A stretch of DNA of 20,044 bases. It comes from a virus. The translations under genes were made by a program, and so were the position numbers. This document shows, in pieces, positions 7,680 to 15,777 of the stretch (positions within the stretch are counted from its first letter, which is position 1; every line of letters starts with the position of its first letter). The notes below the pieces were generated by a model. It made no database searches and was not told the origin of the DNA. It saw only the letters and a program-made list of their open reading frames with translations. The stretch spans positions 1-20,044 of the IMG/VR virus record IMGVR_UViG_3300021379_001326; one strand, given 5' to 3'.

Positions 7680-8032
7680 AAAACCCTGGACGGCTTTCGG
7701 AAGTCATCGACATTCGGCGCACCACGTTGACACACGATGGATATGGTCAGCCCATTGCAGACAGCACAACAGACGTTCAGGTGTGGGCAGAGGTTATCCA
7801 CCCCGGCAGCGCAGCAGAGTCCGTGAAGGCTTCACAGATTTACCCGGAACGGTCAGTGACATTTGTGATTCGTCACCCTAACCCAACGGGTGACGCGTCT
7901 GCCACCACATTCAATGAATCTGATGTGGTCATTTACGATGGTGTTGAACACAACATCATTGGTATTGCACCCATTGGACGGCGTGACGGGTTGACCATCT
8001 ATTGCAAACGCAGAGGCACACACGATGTCTGA
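7676..8032 (+). CDS. Head-tail joining protein (SPP1 gp16 / Phage_H_T_join type)
   Basis: A 118-residue strand-rich protein with the family pattern: GRLSEVIDIRR at the start, DGYGQPI about 20 residues in, VWAEVIHPGSAAE, then a strand with VTFVIRHPN, VVIYDGVEHNIIGIAPIG and a final RDGLTIYCKR strand. These proteins close the connector and form the interface for tail attachment. The position between the gp6-like and gp10-like genes is the standard order. Overlapping ATGA coupling on the upstream side and an 8-base overlap downstream indicate coordinated translation. Confidence 0.85.
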   Translation: MKNPGRLSEVIDIRRTTLTHDGYGQPIADSTTDVQVWAEVIHPGSAAESVKASQIYPERSVTFVIRHPNPTGDASATTFNESDVVIYDGVEHNIIGIAPIGRRDGLTIYCKRRGTHDV

Positions 8033-8609
8033 CACAGCGCGGAACCTGGGGAAGGTGAAAGGATTGGAAGACCTGCAACGGAAGTTGAACAGGTTGGCAC
8101 GCTATGGGGCAACTAATTTGAAAGAGGTGCAAAAGGCACACAAAGTGGTTGCACAAATCGGGGTTGATGCTGTGAAAAGTCAAATAACGGACTACCCTGA
8201 AACCATACGCGTGCGCAGAGGGGAACGGAAAAACAAAGGAAAGCGGGGACCGTCCTATGACATCCAATCAGGCAACCTGAAAAACAGTATCGGTATTTCC
8301 AGGAACGTGGTCAATGAAATGAACGTGCTGATTGTTCCCCGGTCAGGTATGGTGGCACGTGAACGGCGTGCCCCACAGGATGGGCAGTTGTTGAAGAGGG
8401 ATGGATATTATGCGCACATGGTCGAAATGGGAATCAAACCACGGACGGCAAAAGGTTACCGGGGTTTCATGGGTGGACCAGGTGAACCCGTAGTGGGTGC
8501 AAAAAACCGGGGATTTTTTAGCCGGGGTATTCGGCAGAGTATGTCAGCCATGCAAACAGAGTTTGTGCGACAGCACCGGCGTTTGTGGGGCAAGGAAGCG
8601 CGGAAATAA
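8025..8609 (+). CDS. HK97 gp10-like head-tail/tail protein
   Basis: A 194-residue member of the HK97 gp10 family. Seen features are VKGLEDLQRKLNRL at the N-terminus, an AVKSQI helix, the SGNLKNSIGI strand that in this family reads 'tG.Lr.SI', then YYAHMVEMGI (the 'YA..vE.G' motif) and a basic C-terminal helix ending GIRQSMSAMQTEF. It is longer than many relatives because of a basic insertion (RVRRGERKNKGKRG, about 62-75). The role is probably tail completion or neck assembly. The stop overlaps the next start as TAATG. Confidence 0.85.
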   Translation: MSDTARNLGKVKGLEDLQRKLNRLARYGATNLKEVQKAHKVVAQIGVDAVKSQITDYPETIRVRRGERKNKGKRGPSYDIQSGNLKNSIGISRNVVNEMNVLIVPRSGMVARERRAPQDGQLLKRDGYYAHMVEMGIKPRTAKGYRGFMGGPGEPVVGAKNRGFFSRGIRQSMSAMQTEFVRQHRRLWGKEARK

Positions 8610-9496
8610 TGGAAGCGGGAAAAGCAATTTATTATCTGCTGTCAAACAGCACGGCGGTGGGCAACATCTGTGATGACAGGATATATCCTGAAATAGCACA
8701 ACAGACGGCAGACATGCCGTTCATCATCTACACCATCCAGTCTGCAAACCCGTCAGGAACAAAGACGGGGACCAGCACCCTGGATGAAGTGCAATTCGAG
8801 GTGATGACGTTCAGCACCAATTACAGTGAATGCATGGACCTGGGCACGGCGGCACGTGGTGCACTGGACCGGGTTGGTGGTGTCATCAACGGTGTGCAGG
8901 TTCAGTCCATTGATTTCAAAACACAATCCGTTGACTACGACTACACCACAGATGCACACATTTTGGTGCAGGTGTATGACATGCGGTTGTCATTCGTTGG
9001 CACGGCAGGTTCATACAACCCCATCAATGTCATTGCTACATACGATGCAATCCAGGTAGGTTTCACCGGGCAGCAAAAGACAGGGGGCAGCAGTGAACAT
9101 GTGGTGAGTGGGACAACGGCAGCACGTCTGCCGTGGTCCGTGCAGGACATCAAAACGTCATCCATTTTCACCCTGGCACCAAACGCAGCAGGGAACGTGT
9201 CGTGCAACGGCACGGGCATTTATAAACTGACGGCGTGCGTGACGTTTAATTCAGAGGGAAACAACGTTGAACCGCACATTTATTTTAAGGTGGAAGGCAG
9301 ACAATTGGAAACCCACGGCACGGCGTACATCAAAGGGGGTTCCAACAATGACCATAGCACTGCCGTCATTAGTCAAATTGTAGAAATCACAAACACGGAA
9401 CGTGTCAGCGTGTGGGCGTATGATGATGCAAACAGCAATGAAGGTGCAACCATTGAACACGGGTTGTTACTCATTGAAAGGATGTCCAGCACCTGA
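8609..9496 (+). CDS. Tail terminator (DUF3168/gp17-like) fused to a C1q/TNF-like jelly-roll domain
   Basis: A 295-residue two-domain protein. Residues about 1-130 match the DUF3168 tail-completion family: an N-terminal helix with IYYLLSNSTAVG, DDRIYPEIAQQTADMPFIIYTI, then strand-loop-helix with VQFEVMTFS and LGTAARGALDRV, ending in HILVQVYDMRL. Family members are usually about 120-140 residues. The extra C-terminal half (about 145-295) is strand-rich and reads like a C1q/TNF-type sandwich: SSIFTLAPNAAGNVSCNGTGIY, YKLTACVTF, EPHIYFKVEGRQL, STAVISQIVEI, ERVSVWAYDD and HGLLLIERM. The start at 8609 is chosen for its TAATG overlap. The second domain would project from the neck or tail end, perhaps as a decoration or adhesin. 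The domain call is by pattern only. Confidence 0.75.
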   Translation: MEAGKAIYYLLSNSTAVGNICDDRIYPEIAQQTADMPFIIYTIQSANPSGTKTGTSTLDEVQFEVMTFSTNYSECMDLGTAARGALDRVGGVINGVQVQSIDFKTQSVDYDYTTDAHILVQVYDMRLSFVGTAGSYNPINVIATYDAIQVGFTGQQKTGGSSEHVVSGTTAARLPWSVQDIKTSSIFTLAPNAAGNVSCNGTGIYKLTACVTFNSEGNNVEPHIYFKVEGRQLETHGTAYIKGGSNNDHSTAVISQIVEITNTERVSVWAYDDANSNEGATIEHGLLLIERMSST

Positions 9497-9519
9497 CCCC
9501 TGATGTGTGTGCAGGTCAT

Positions 9520-9534
9520 TACATTGCATGCATG
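9520..9534 (+). promoter_or_regulatory. TANNTTGCAT start element, copy 3
   Basis: TACATTGCAT (9520-9529) is two bases before the ATG at 9532, as in the portal and connector elements. A weak inverted repeat (TGACC 9494-9498 with GGTCA 9514-9518) lies just upstream but lacks a T-run, so termination here is uncertain. Confidence 0.35.
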
Positions 9535-9714
9535 ATTGATTTCATTATTTCCAACTGGGGTGAATTGCTCATCGCATTCATGGCATTCACAAAGGCTGTG
9601 TTGAATCTGATTCCGTCACCTGCCGGTGACAAACCACGTGCGGTGTTTGCATACCTTGACATGTTGGTAGATGCAATCATCAGCAACAACGAAAAAACAA
9701 AAGGTCAGGAATAA
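9532..9714 (+). CDS. Small hydrophobic protein of unknown function
   Basis: A 60-residue protein. I choose the ATG at 9532 because it follows a TANNTTGCAT element; a start at 9505 would place ten extra residues inside it. Residues about 3-27 are largely hydrophobic (IISNWGELLIAFMAFTKAVLNLI) and could be a single membrane helix or an amphipathic helix. The rest is polar. It sits between the tail terminator and the major tail protein, where a membrane protein is not expected, so it may instead be a small virion or assembly protein. The stop overlaps the next start (TAATG). Confidence 0.6.
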   Translation: MIDFIISNWGELLIAFMAFTKAVLNLIPSPAGDKPRAVFAYLDMLVDAIISNNEKTKGQE

Positions 9715-10121
9715 TGGCAGTAATGAACGGAACTCTGATTGAAGTCACCGTAGGTGGCACGGCAATCAGTCTGCAAACGGAATGCAGTATCAGCCTGAAT
9801 GGTGAACTGCGGGACATCACGAATAAGGAATCAGGGGGCTGGAAGTCCAGCCTGATGGGTCTGCGTTCAGGGTCAATCAATTTCAGCGTGCTGCACGATG
9901 AAGGTGAAGATTACAACATGCAGCAACTGTGGTCAGCGTGGACCAGCGACACCGCAACGGCATCAGTAAAATTTACCACGGGTGTTACCGGTGATTATGA
10001 ATTCACTGCATCAGGTTGGTTCACGTCCCTGGAAATGAACGCCGGCACGGAAGACAATGTGACTGTTAGCGGCACCATTGAACTGGATGGCGCAATCACT
10101 TACACCGTTATTTCCGGATGA
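9714..10121 (+). CDS. Major tail protein
   Basis: A 135-residue tail-tube protein of the TP901-1/Phage_tail_2 type. It shows the expected pattern: GTLIEVTVGGTAISLQTECSISLN at the start, a D-I-TNKESGGWKSSLMGLRSGSINFSVLHDEG segment corresponding to the 't..s.gW.e.l.G.ks.t.s.sg' motif, and SGWFTSLEMNAGTEDNVTVSGTIELDG at the end. It assembles as hexameric rings around the tape measure. The position upstream of the chaperone pair and tape measure is standard. At 135 residues it is near the short end for the family. Confidence 0.88.
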   Translation: MAVMNGTLIEVTVGGTAISLQTECSISLNGELRDITNKESGGWKSSLMGLRSGSINFSVLHDEGEDYNMQQLWSAWTSDTATASVKFTTGVTGDYEFTASGWFTSLEMNAGTEDNVTVSGTIELDGAITYTVISG

Positions 10122-10414
10122 CGCAAACTGTTCAACTGGGTGATAAGACATTTCACCTGCGTGCCACGATGGGCGCACTGCGTGCAGCAAAGACCCAACA
10201 CGGCATTGACATCACAACAATGGGTGATGACCCGTTGGATGTTGTTGTGTTGTGTTATCACTTTGCATGTGCAGGGGCTAAAACACAGGGGCAGGAATTG
10301 ACCATGACCCTGGAAGAGTTTGAAGAACTCATTACGCCGGCGGAACTGCCGGTGATAAGTGAATCCCTGGCAGCAGTGATGCAGGTTGACACAAAAAAAA
10401 AGGGAAGACGGTGA
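10118..10414 (+). CDS. Tail assembly chaperone, G-like
   Basis: A 98-residue protein in the position of lambda gpG: after the major tail protein and before the tape measure. It is a small, helical, acidic protein (VQLGDKTFHLRATMGALRAAKTQHGID at the start and LEEFEELITPAELPVISESLAAVMQ near the end). It ends with Thr-Lys-Lys-Lys-Gly-Arg-Arg, encoded over a run of nine A at 10393-10401. The downstream frame (to 10745) lacks a convincing start of its own and overlaps this region, so a fraction of ribosomes probably shift to make a longer GT-type product. It binds the tape measure during assembly and is absent from the finished virion in known systems. Confidence 0.82.
   Translation: MTQTVQLGDKTFHLRATMGALRAAKTQHGIDITTMGDDPLDVVVLCYHFACAGAKTQGQELTMTLEEFEELITPAELPVISESLAAVMQVDTKKKGRR
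10393..10403 (+). promoter_or_regulatory. Slippery A9 site for programmed frameshifting
   Basis: Nine A followed by GGG, read in the G frame as AAA-AAA-AAG. The downstream T frame is +1 relative to G, equivalent to -2. A -2 slip puts tRNA-Lys on AAA-AAA with full pairing, then AGG. Mu is a known example of a -2 shift at this locus. Transcriptional slippage at A9 is an alternative. Confidence 0.65.
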
Positions 10415-10745
10415 CGGGGAAACGTTGACCGTTGATGACCTGTTTTCATTGGGGCTGGGCTGCATGCGGTTCAGCCCCTCTGTTTTTTGGTCAATGGATT
10501 ACTGTGATTTCATGTGTGCACTTGATGGACACATGGAAATGACGGAACGGGCTGAACAAATGGAATGGGAACGGGTGCGGTGGTTGGCATGTGTGCTGCT
10601 GACCCCACACAGCAAACCAGGCAGGACGATGCAACCCCGTGACCTTATACGGTTCCCCTGGGATACCTTACAACCGAAAGTGACAAAGGCACAACAACAG
10701 GCAGGGGCAGACATGCTGATGAAGATTGCAAAACAAAAGAAATGA
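10395..10745 (+). CDS. Tail assembly chaperone, T part of the GT fusion
   Basis: About 116 residues, in the +1 (-2) frame relative to the G-like gene, running from the A9 slippery tract to a stop overlapping the tape-measure ATG. The translation after the shift reads REDGDGETLTVDDLFSLGLGCM, then an acidic helical region (SMDYCDFMCALDGHMEMTERAEQMEWERVRWL), and ends in a Lys/Gln-rich helix. An acidic ending before the tape measure is typical of the T extension that contacts the tape measure. The frame is open upstream to a TTG at 10386, but I see no good start. The fusion product would be about 210 residues. Confidence 0.75.
   Translation, partial: KKREDGDGETLTVDDLFSLGLGCMRFSPSVFWSMDYCDFMCALDGHMEMTERAEQMEWERVRWLACVLLTPHSKPGRTMQPRDLIRFPWDTLQPKVTKAQQQAGADMLMKIAKQKK
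10451..10488 (+). terminator. Terminator-like hairpin inside the GT coding region
   Basis: GGGGCTG (10451-10457) pairs with CAGCCCC (10472-10478) around a 14-base loop that contains the self-complementary GCATGC, and is followed by TCTGTTTTTT. It looks like an intrinsic terminator but lies within the T frame, about 50 bases after the slippery run. It could attenuate tape-measure and tail-fibre transcription, or simply be coding coincidence. Confidence 0.3.
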
Positions 10746-12778
10746 GGTTATCAGAACTATTGGTGTCCATTGGACTGGAAGCAAAGTCATTGCGCAAACT
10801 CAATCAGCAGTTGGGTGAAACGCAAAGACGGTTCAGAAAGTCATTCGGAAACATTCAAAAAACTGTCCAGCAGTTCGGTCAGAACATGACTAGGCTGGTG
10901 ACAATGCCGTTGGCGGGGTTGGCTGTCGGTGCTGTGAAAAGTGCAGCCGATTTGGAACGGCTTGAAACATCGTTTATCAGTCTGACTGGCAGCGCAGGGA
11001 ATGCAGCAGCCATGATGCAGAACCTGAATGCGTTCACCGCACGCACGCCGTTTCAAATCGAACAGGTGGCAACGGCGGCACGTCAGTTGATGGCATCAGG
11101 TTCCGGCATCAATGAGGTGAACGGACAACTGCAATTCCTGGGTGACATCGCAGCAACGTCCGGGGTCAGCATTGAGGAAATTGCAGCCATATTCAGCAAA
11201 GTCAACGCAAAGGGGAAGGTAGAACTTGAAAGCCTGAACCAGTTGGCTGAACGTGGCATCCCCATATTTAAAGCGTTGTCAGATGCTACCGGGTTACCTG
11301 CTGACAAACTGGGTGCCGGTGCTGTGTCGGTGGAACAGTTCAACACCGTCCTGTCATCGTTTGCACGTGAGGGGGGGTTCGCGTCCGGTGCAATGGAACG
11401 TCTGTCACAGACGGCATCAGGCAAACTGTCCACGGCAATGGATAACCTGAAAATTGCAGGGGCTGAATTGGTGGAATCATTAATGCCTCACATCAATGAA
11501 TTCCTGGATTTTCTGACACGGGCTGCGCAGGGTTTCACAAACATGTCAGATGAAGGAAAAACATCCATTTTGATGATTGCCGGTTTATTAGCTGCTGCTG
11601 GTCCGATTGCAATGGCAATCAGTGCGCTGATGCCAATCATTGCAGGGTTGACCGGTCCTGTGGGTTTAGTAGCAATCGCATTTGGTGCGCTGGCACTGCT
11701 GATTGTGCGCAATTTTGAAGTGGTTGAACCTGCAATCATCAACCTGGTAAACCTGGTCATCAAATTCCAAAACAAAACAAAGGTTTTGGGTCTGATTTTT
11801 AATGTGGTGAAAACTTCGATTGGGACCGCACTGCGGTTTATTGAAATGAAGTTTCAAAACCTGATGACATCAGTGTCATCCATCGCGGAAGCTATTGAAT
11901 TAGCATTCAGCGGGGATTTCACTGCTGCCGGTGCTGCAATGGAACGGGGTGCAGCGGAAAACAACCGGCGCATGATTGAATTTGCGCAGCAAACTGCACA
12001 AGACTTCAACACGGCAATTGATGACGCGTTGAATGCGGAACCGATTGCAGAGTTAGAACCCGGTGCAATTAGTCGGTGGGTGGACAACATTAAAACATCC
12101 ATTGCAGACGCATTTACATCCAGTGGTCCGGTGACCGTGCCGGTGGAACCAACCACGCCGGAAGAAACGGACACCAGTGGTGGTGAGGTGGCACCGACCA
12201 CATTTGGTGCGCAATTTTTCATCACGGATGAAATGGTGAACGCAGCTGATGCACGCGTGGAACGATTGAAAAACACCATGACCATGCTGGGTGACCACAT
12301 GCGGCAGGTGGGCGGTGCCTTCCGTGATTCGTTCAGCAGTGCATTTGATGTGGTACTGGATGGCGGTGACAACATGAAAGAACAGCTGACCAACATTGGT
12401 CGTGACCTGCTGAAAAACCTGATGAAGATTGCAATTGGAAACGCCATTGCTGCGGCATTCAGTCCACTATCTGCGGACAACGCTGCCACGGGTGGCATGG
12501 CTGGCATTTTGAAATCATCCCTGTTGCAGGGTCTCATTCCATCTATGATGCCCAAACTGCGCCGGGGGGGATTGGCTTTCGGTCCCACCACCGCCGTGGT
12601 CGGTGACAACGTTGGTGCAAAGGTTGACCCGGAAGTCATTGCACCGTTGTCCAAACTCAAAAACATGATGGGCGGCAACAACCTATCTGCTACCATCAGC
12701 GGCAGGGACATACTGTTGACCAGCAGCCGTGACCGTAACCGTTCACGCCGTACATACGGCAGCTATTCATTTGCATAA
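10742..12778 (+). CDS. Tail tape measure protein
   Basis: A 678-residue protein with the TP901-type tape-measure core. The N-terminal helices are rich in Gln/Arg/Lys (SLRKLNQQLGETQRRFRKSFGNIQKTVQQFG). They are followed by the signature block AADLERLETSFISLTGSAGNAAAMMQNLNAFTARTPFQIEQV and ISIEEI-like ATSGVSIEEIAAIFSKVNAKGKVELESLNQLAERGIPI. A strongly hydrophobic stretch (about residues 278-325) probably inserts in the host membrane at DNA delivery. The C-terminus is Gly/Ala-rich with LRRGGLAFGPTTAVVGDN, a common ending. Using the rule of about 0.15 nm per residue, the tail would be roughly 100 nm. Coupled to its neighbours by ATGA and TAATG overlaps. Confidence 0.93.
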   Translation: MRLSELLVSIGLEAKSLRKLNQQLGETQRRFRKSFGNIQKTVQQFGQNMTRLVTMPLAGLAVGAVKSAADLERLETSFISLTGSAGNAAAMMQNLNAFTARTPFQIEQVATAARQLMASGSGINEVNGQLQFLGDIAATSGVSIEEIAAIFSKVNAKGKVELESLNQLAERGIPIFKALSDATGLPADKLGAGAVSVEQFNTVLSSFAREGGFASGAMERLSQTASGKLSTAMDNLKIAGAELVESLMPHINEFLDFLTRAAQGFTNMSDEGKTSILMIAGLLAAAGPIAMAISALMPIIAGLTGPVGLVAIAFGALALLIVRNFEVVEPAIINLVNLVIKFQNKTKVLGLIFNVVKTSIGTALRFIEMKFQNLMTSVSSIAEAIELAFSGDFTAAGAAMERGAAENNRRMIEFAQQTAQDFNTAIDDALNAEPIAELEPGAISRWVDNIKTSIADAFTSSGPVTVPVEPTTPEETDTSGGEVAPTTFGAQFFITDEMVNAADARVERLKNTMTMLGDHMRQVGGAFRDSFSSAFDVVLDGGDNMKEQLTNIGRDLLKNLMKIAIGNAIAAAFSPLSADNAATGGMAGILKSSLLQGLIPSMMPKLRRGGLAFGPTTAVVGDNVGAKVDPEVIAPLSKLKNMMGGNNLSATISGRDILLTSSRDRNRSRRTYGSYSFA

Positions 12779-15777
12779 TGGCAATACGATTCAGAAACAT
12801 ATTTCGTGGTGAGAATGGGCAGTATTGGACTGTACACATTCACGACACTGAACATTCCGGTGATTACACAGAGTACGAAAGCGCACCCCCTGGATTCACG
12901 TTGCAGTATGCCGGCGGTGAAGACATATATCACCCCATCATACCATCAACGTGCACGGTGCCCATGTACATTCAGGACAGCACCGGTGACACGTTTCTAT
13001 CCGATTTGGCAACGTCAGATGAAGGCAGGTTCAGGATAACGATTCGCAAAGGAAACGGTGACAACACCGCTTTGTATTGGGTTGGTATCATCACCCTGGA
13101 CAACATCACAATTGAGGATGCACCACACCCCCACGTTGTTGAATTGAAAGCCGTTGACGGGCTGCAACTGCTGTCACGGATTCCATACGATTTTCAGACG
13201 GGACCATTTGACATCCTGAATGTCATGGTGTATTGCCTGAAACAGATTGGAACAGATGACCTGTGGGTGACTGATGGCGTGGAACAGTATGCAATTCGGT
13301 ACCTGAATGACATTGCTGCTGATGAATCAACGTATGATGATGCATTCAATGACGTGAGGTTGAAACCGGCACTGTGGGACCCTGTTGCGCAGGCATATGA
13401 TTACAACCTGGATTGTGAAACCGTATTGACCCAATGTGCACGGATGTACAACAATCGTGTGTATTTGTCTGATGGCAGATTTTGGATTGACCCGGTTAGC
13501 AAATGGATTGCAGGATACAGCAGCCATGCACATCAGGACGTTCAGTGGGATTTAGACCAGCAGGGAACCGGCGGATTGAATCGGTTCACCGTGCTGCCGG
13601 TTGACCTGGCTGCGAATCAGCTGGTGAGGTTGGCAGGGTGGTCATCACAATTCATCACCCCGGTGCGTGAAATACAACGCCCATTGAACTACGGTGAAGG
13701 CACCATCATCAGCAATGAAAATGTGGGCGGTGTGCTGATTTACCCCATTGGTGCATCATCGGGGGACACTCTTGCATCATACACATTCAGCAGTGACAAT
13801 GATGTCCCTGTGAACAGCACGTTCAACATACGTGGTCAGGTTCAAATTGATGCTGACTATTTGAACATAACGAGCAACAGAACCGGACGGCTGCGGTTTG
13901 CAATCACGTTGCAGGTGGGTGACTATTATTGCCGCCGGTTTTTGAATCCGCATGGATTGGAAGTGATTACTGTGGCAGGTGACACATTCAACAACCTGCC
14001 GGAAGAGGATGAAGAATGTTTCATCTGGGAAGACCCCACAAACAAATTCTGGGACCAGTCCAGCAGCAGCCGGATTCAATACGGGTCTGATGTCATCAAC
14101 TATAATTTGGAATTGCCCAACTACGCAACCGGGCAGGATGACCAGACCACCATTGCACTGGACATCACCACACCACCGATGCCGGCTCAAACCGGTGGTG
14201 ATATTCAAATCACCTTTCAATGTGTGTTGTATGACGGTGACGGCACTGATGCCACCACTGCGAAAAAAAATGCCACGGCAGTTGACGTGGTTTTCGCACT
14301 GACTGCCGGGGAAGGTTACAACGGCAGTTCCGTCATCTACAAATCCGAAATTGACAACGGTGCATCTGAAATTAGAGTGGAAGACCCGGTGTTGTTCGGC
14401 AGTCAATTGGTGTTCACCGGTGAATCCTACTTCAACCCGGCAGAGTTGTACAACGTCAATGGTCCGTTGCCTGATTGGGTCAGCGGATTGACAACCACGG
14501 CAGCTGACCTGCACACGGTTTGTGTGGTTGACCAGTTGCGCTATTTCAACAAACCCCGCCGGATTTGGTCAGGCACCGTCCATGCTCAATCTGCCACCCT
14601 TGAAATGTTTCATCAGGTGTATGATTACACCTGGTTAAAATACTTCATGCCGGTGTCAATGACATTCCACGCAGACACTGCCATGTATGACGTGGAATTG
14701 CACGAAATAGGGCAGGAAGGTGCGCCAACCAGCAGCGTGGTCAAACCCGGACCAGGTAAACCCATTCCGGTGCTGCAAAGCGTGGACGCAATCAACAAAC
14801 GTTTTGAACGTGGCATCAGGTCAAACGCTGGCACCATTTCTGACGTGGTGATAGATGTTGAAGCCATCAACCGCACCACGGACAGCAGTGGTGGTTTGTC
14901 ATCTGTTCAGCTGAAATACCTGGGTGATGTCAAAATCAGTGGACCCACCAACGGGCAGGTGTTGGAATACAACAGCACCGCACAACGATGGGCAAACGTG
15001 ACACCCACCGGGGGCACGGACAACAGTTTGTCAGAGGCAGACCAAACGTTGAACGCAGGTGTAACACGCAAAATCATCCTGGATGGTTCAGCTGCCAACC
15101 TCACGTATTTCAAAATCGTGGACGCGAATGATGCAGCGGTGTTCAGCATCACCAATTATGGAACCATTCTGAACATCGTTGAATATTTCGGACTCATTGC
15201 ATACCGGTCCACGTCCACGGTGAAAGGTTCATTCGCGTTGTATGAAGCTGCCGCCAATGGCACCAATTTCATCCAACTGGTTGCGCCGGACAGCGTGACA
15301 GCGAACAGGGTGTTTACCCTGCCGGGTGACTACGGCAGCAGCGGTGATGTATTGCAGTCCAACGGTGCCGGCGTTATGAGTTGGGGAACGCTGTTCAGTT
15401 ATATCACCCTGCAATCATCATTTTATTCATCTGATGGAAATTTCGATTATGTGCCCATAGGTGGCACGTTGGCTGAAACCACCTCGAATCAGTATTACAA
15501 TATTTGGACGGCACCGGCGGCAGGTGAATTGGTGAAGGCAACGTGTATCTGTTCCACAACGGGTGCCGGCAGCACCACCATCAGCGTCAGGAAGTATCCG
15601 ATTCCGCAAACGCTGGCATCAGATACGCAGACGATTCCGTCAACGGCGTACACTACTGCCACATTCACATTTACGGGGGCTACGTTCAGCGCAGGTGACC
15701 GGTTACAATTCGGCTTTGACCCCACGGGCACCCCTGGGGGTGTTCAAATCACCTTCCTGATTAAATTGAACCACTGA
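12778..15777 (+). CDS. Large tail tip / tail fibre protein
   Basis: A 999-residue protein directly after the tape measure, where distal-tail and tail-hub proteins lie. The N-terminal ~200 residues (RFRNIFRGENGQYWTVHI, then VPMYIQDSTGDTFLSDL and ITLDNITIEDAPHPHVVELKAVDGLQLLSRI) resemble tail-tip proteins of Bacteroidota phages. The middle is strand-rich. From about residue 700 it becomes fibre-like: YLGDVKISGPTNGQVLEYNS-x5-WANVTP, then a segment around FIQLVAPDSVTANRVFTLPG and GDVLQSNGAGVMSW. The last ~120 residues form a Thr/Ser-rich sandwich-like domain, likely receptor binding. It appears to combine hub and fibre in one chain, as no separate Dit or Tal gene is present. The fine domain boundaries are guesses. 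Confidence 0.75.
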   Translation: MAIRFRNIFRGENGQYWTVHIHDTEHSGDYTEYESAPPGFTLQYAGGEDIYHPIIPSTCTVPMYIQDSTGDTFLSDLATSDEGRFRITIRKGNGDNTALYWVGIITLDNITIEDAPHPHVVELKAVDGLQLLSRIPYDFQTGPFDILNVMVYCLKQIGTDDLWVTDGVEQYAIRYLNDIAADESTYDDAFNDVRLKPALWDPVAQAYDYNLDCETVLTQCARMYNNRVYLSDGRFWIDPVSKWIAGYSSHAHQDVQWDLDQQGTGGLNRFTVLPVDLAANQLVRLAGWSSQFITPVREIQRPLNYGEGTIISNENVGGVLIYPIGASSGDTLASYTFSSDNDVPVNSTFNIRGQVQIDADYLNITSNRTGRLRFAITLQVGDYYCRRFLNPHGLEVITVAGDTFNNLPEEDEECFIWEDPTNKFWDQSSSSRIQYGSDVINYNLELPNYATGQDDQTTIALDITTPPMPAQTGGDIQITFQCVLYDGDGTDATTAKKNATAVDVVFALTAGEGYNGSSVIYKSEIDNGASEIRVEDPVLFGSQLVFTGESYFNPAELYNVNGPLPDWVSGLTTTAADLHTVCVVDQLRYFNKPRRIWSGTVHAQSATLEMFHQVYDYTWLKYFMPVSMTFHADTAMYDVELHEIGQEGAPTSSVVKPGPGKPIPVLQSVDAINKRFERGIRSNAGTISDVVIDVEAINRTTDSSGGLSSVQLKYLGDVKISGPTNGQVLEYNSTAQRWANVTPTGGTDNSLSEADQTLNAGVTRKIILDGSAANLTYFKIVDANDAAVFSITNYGTILNIVEYFGLIAYRSTSTVKGSFALYEAAANGTNFIQLVAPDSVTANRVFTLPGDYGSSGDVLQSNGAGVMSWGTLFSYITLQSSFYSSDGNFDYVPIGGTLAETTSNQYYNIWTAPAAGELVKATCICSTTGAGSTTISVRKYPIPQTLASDTQTIPSTAYTTATFTFTGATFSAGDRLQFGFDPTGTPGGVQITFLIKLNH

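Noticed and set aside
11854-12711. Long 285-residue frame on the minus strand opposite the tape measure
   Set aside because: It is a compositional mirror of the repetitive, Ala/Gly/Ser-rich tape measure, with no recognised domain, no start signal, and full overlap of a secure gene.
13777-14514. 245-residue minus-strand frame opposite the tail tip gene
   Set aside because: It lies completely within a strongly supported plus-strand gene, shows no motif, and no minus-strand gene is supported anywhere else.
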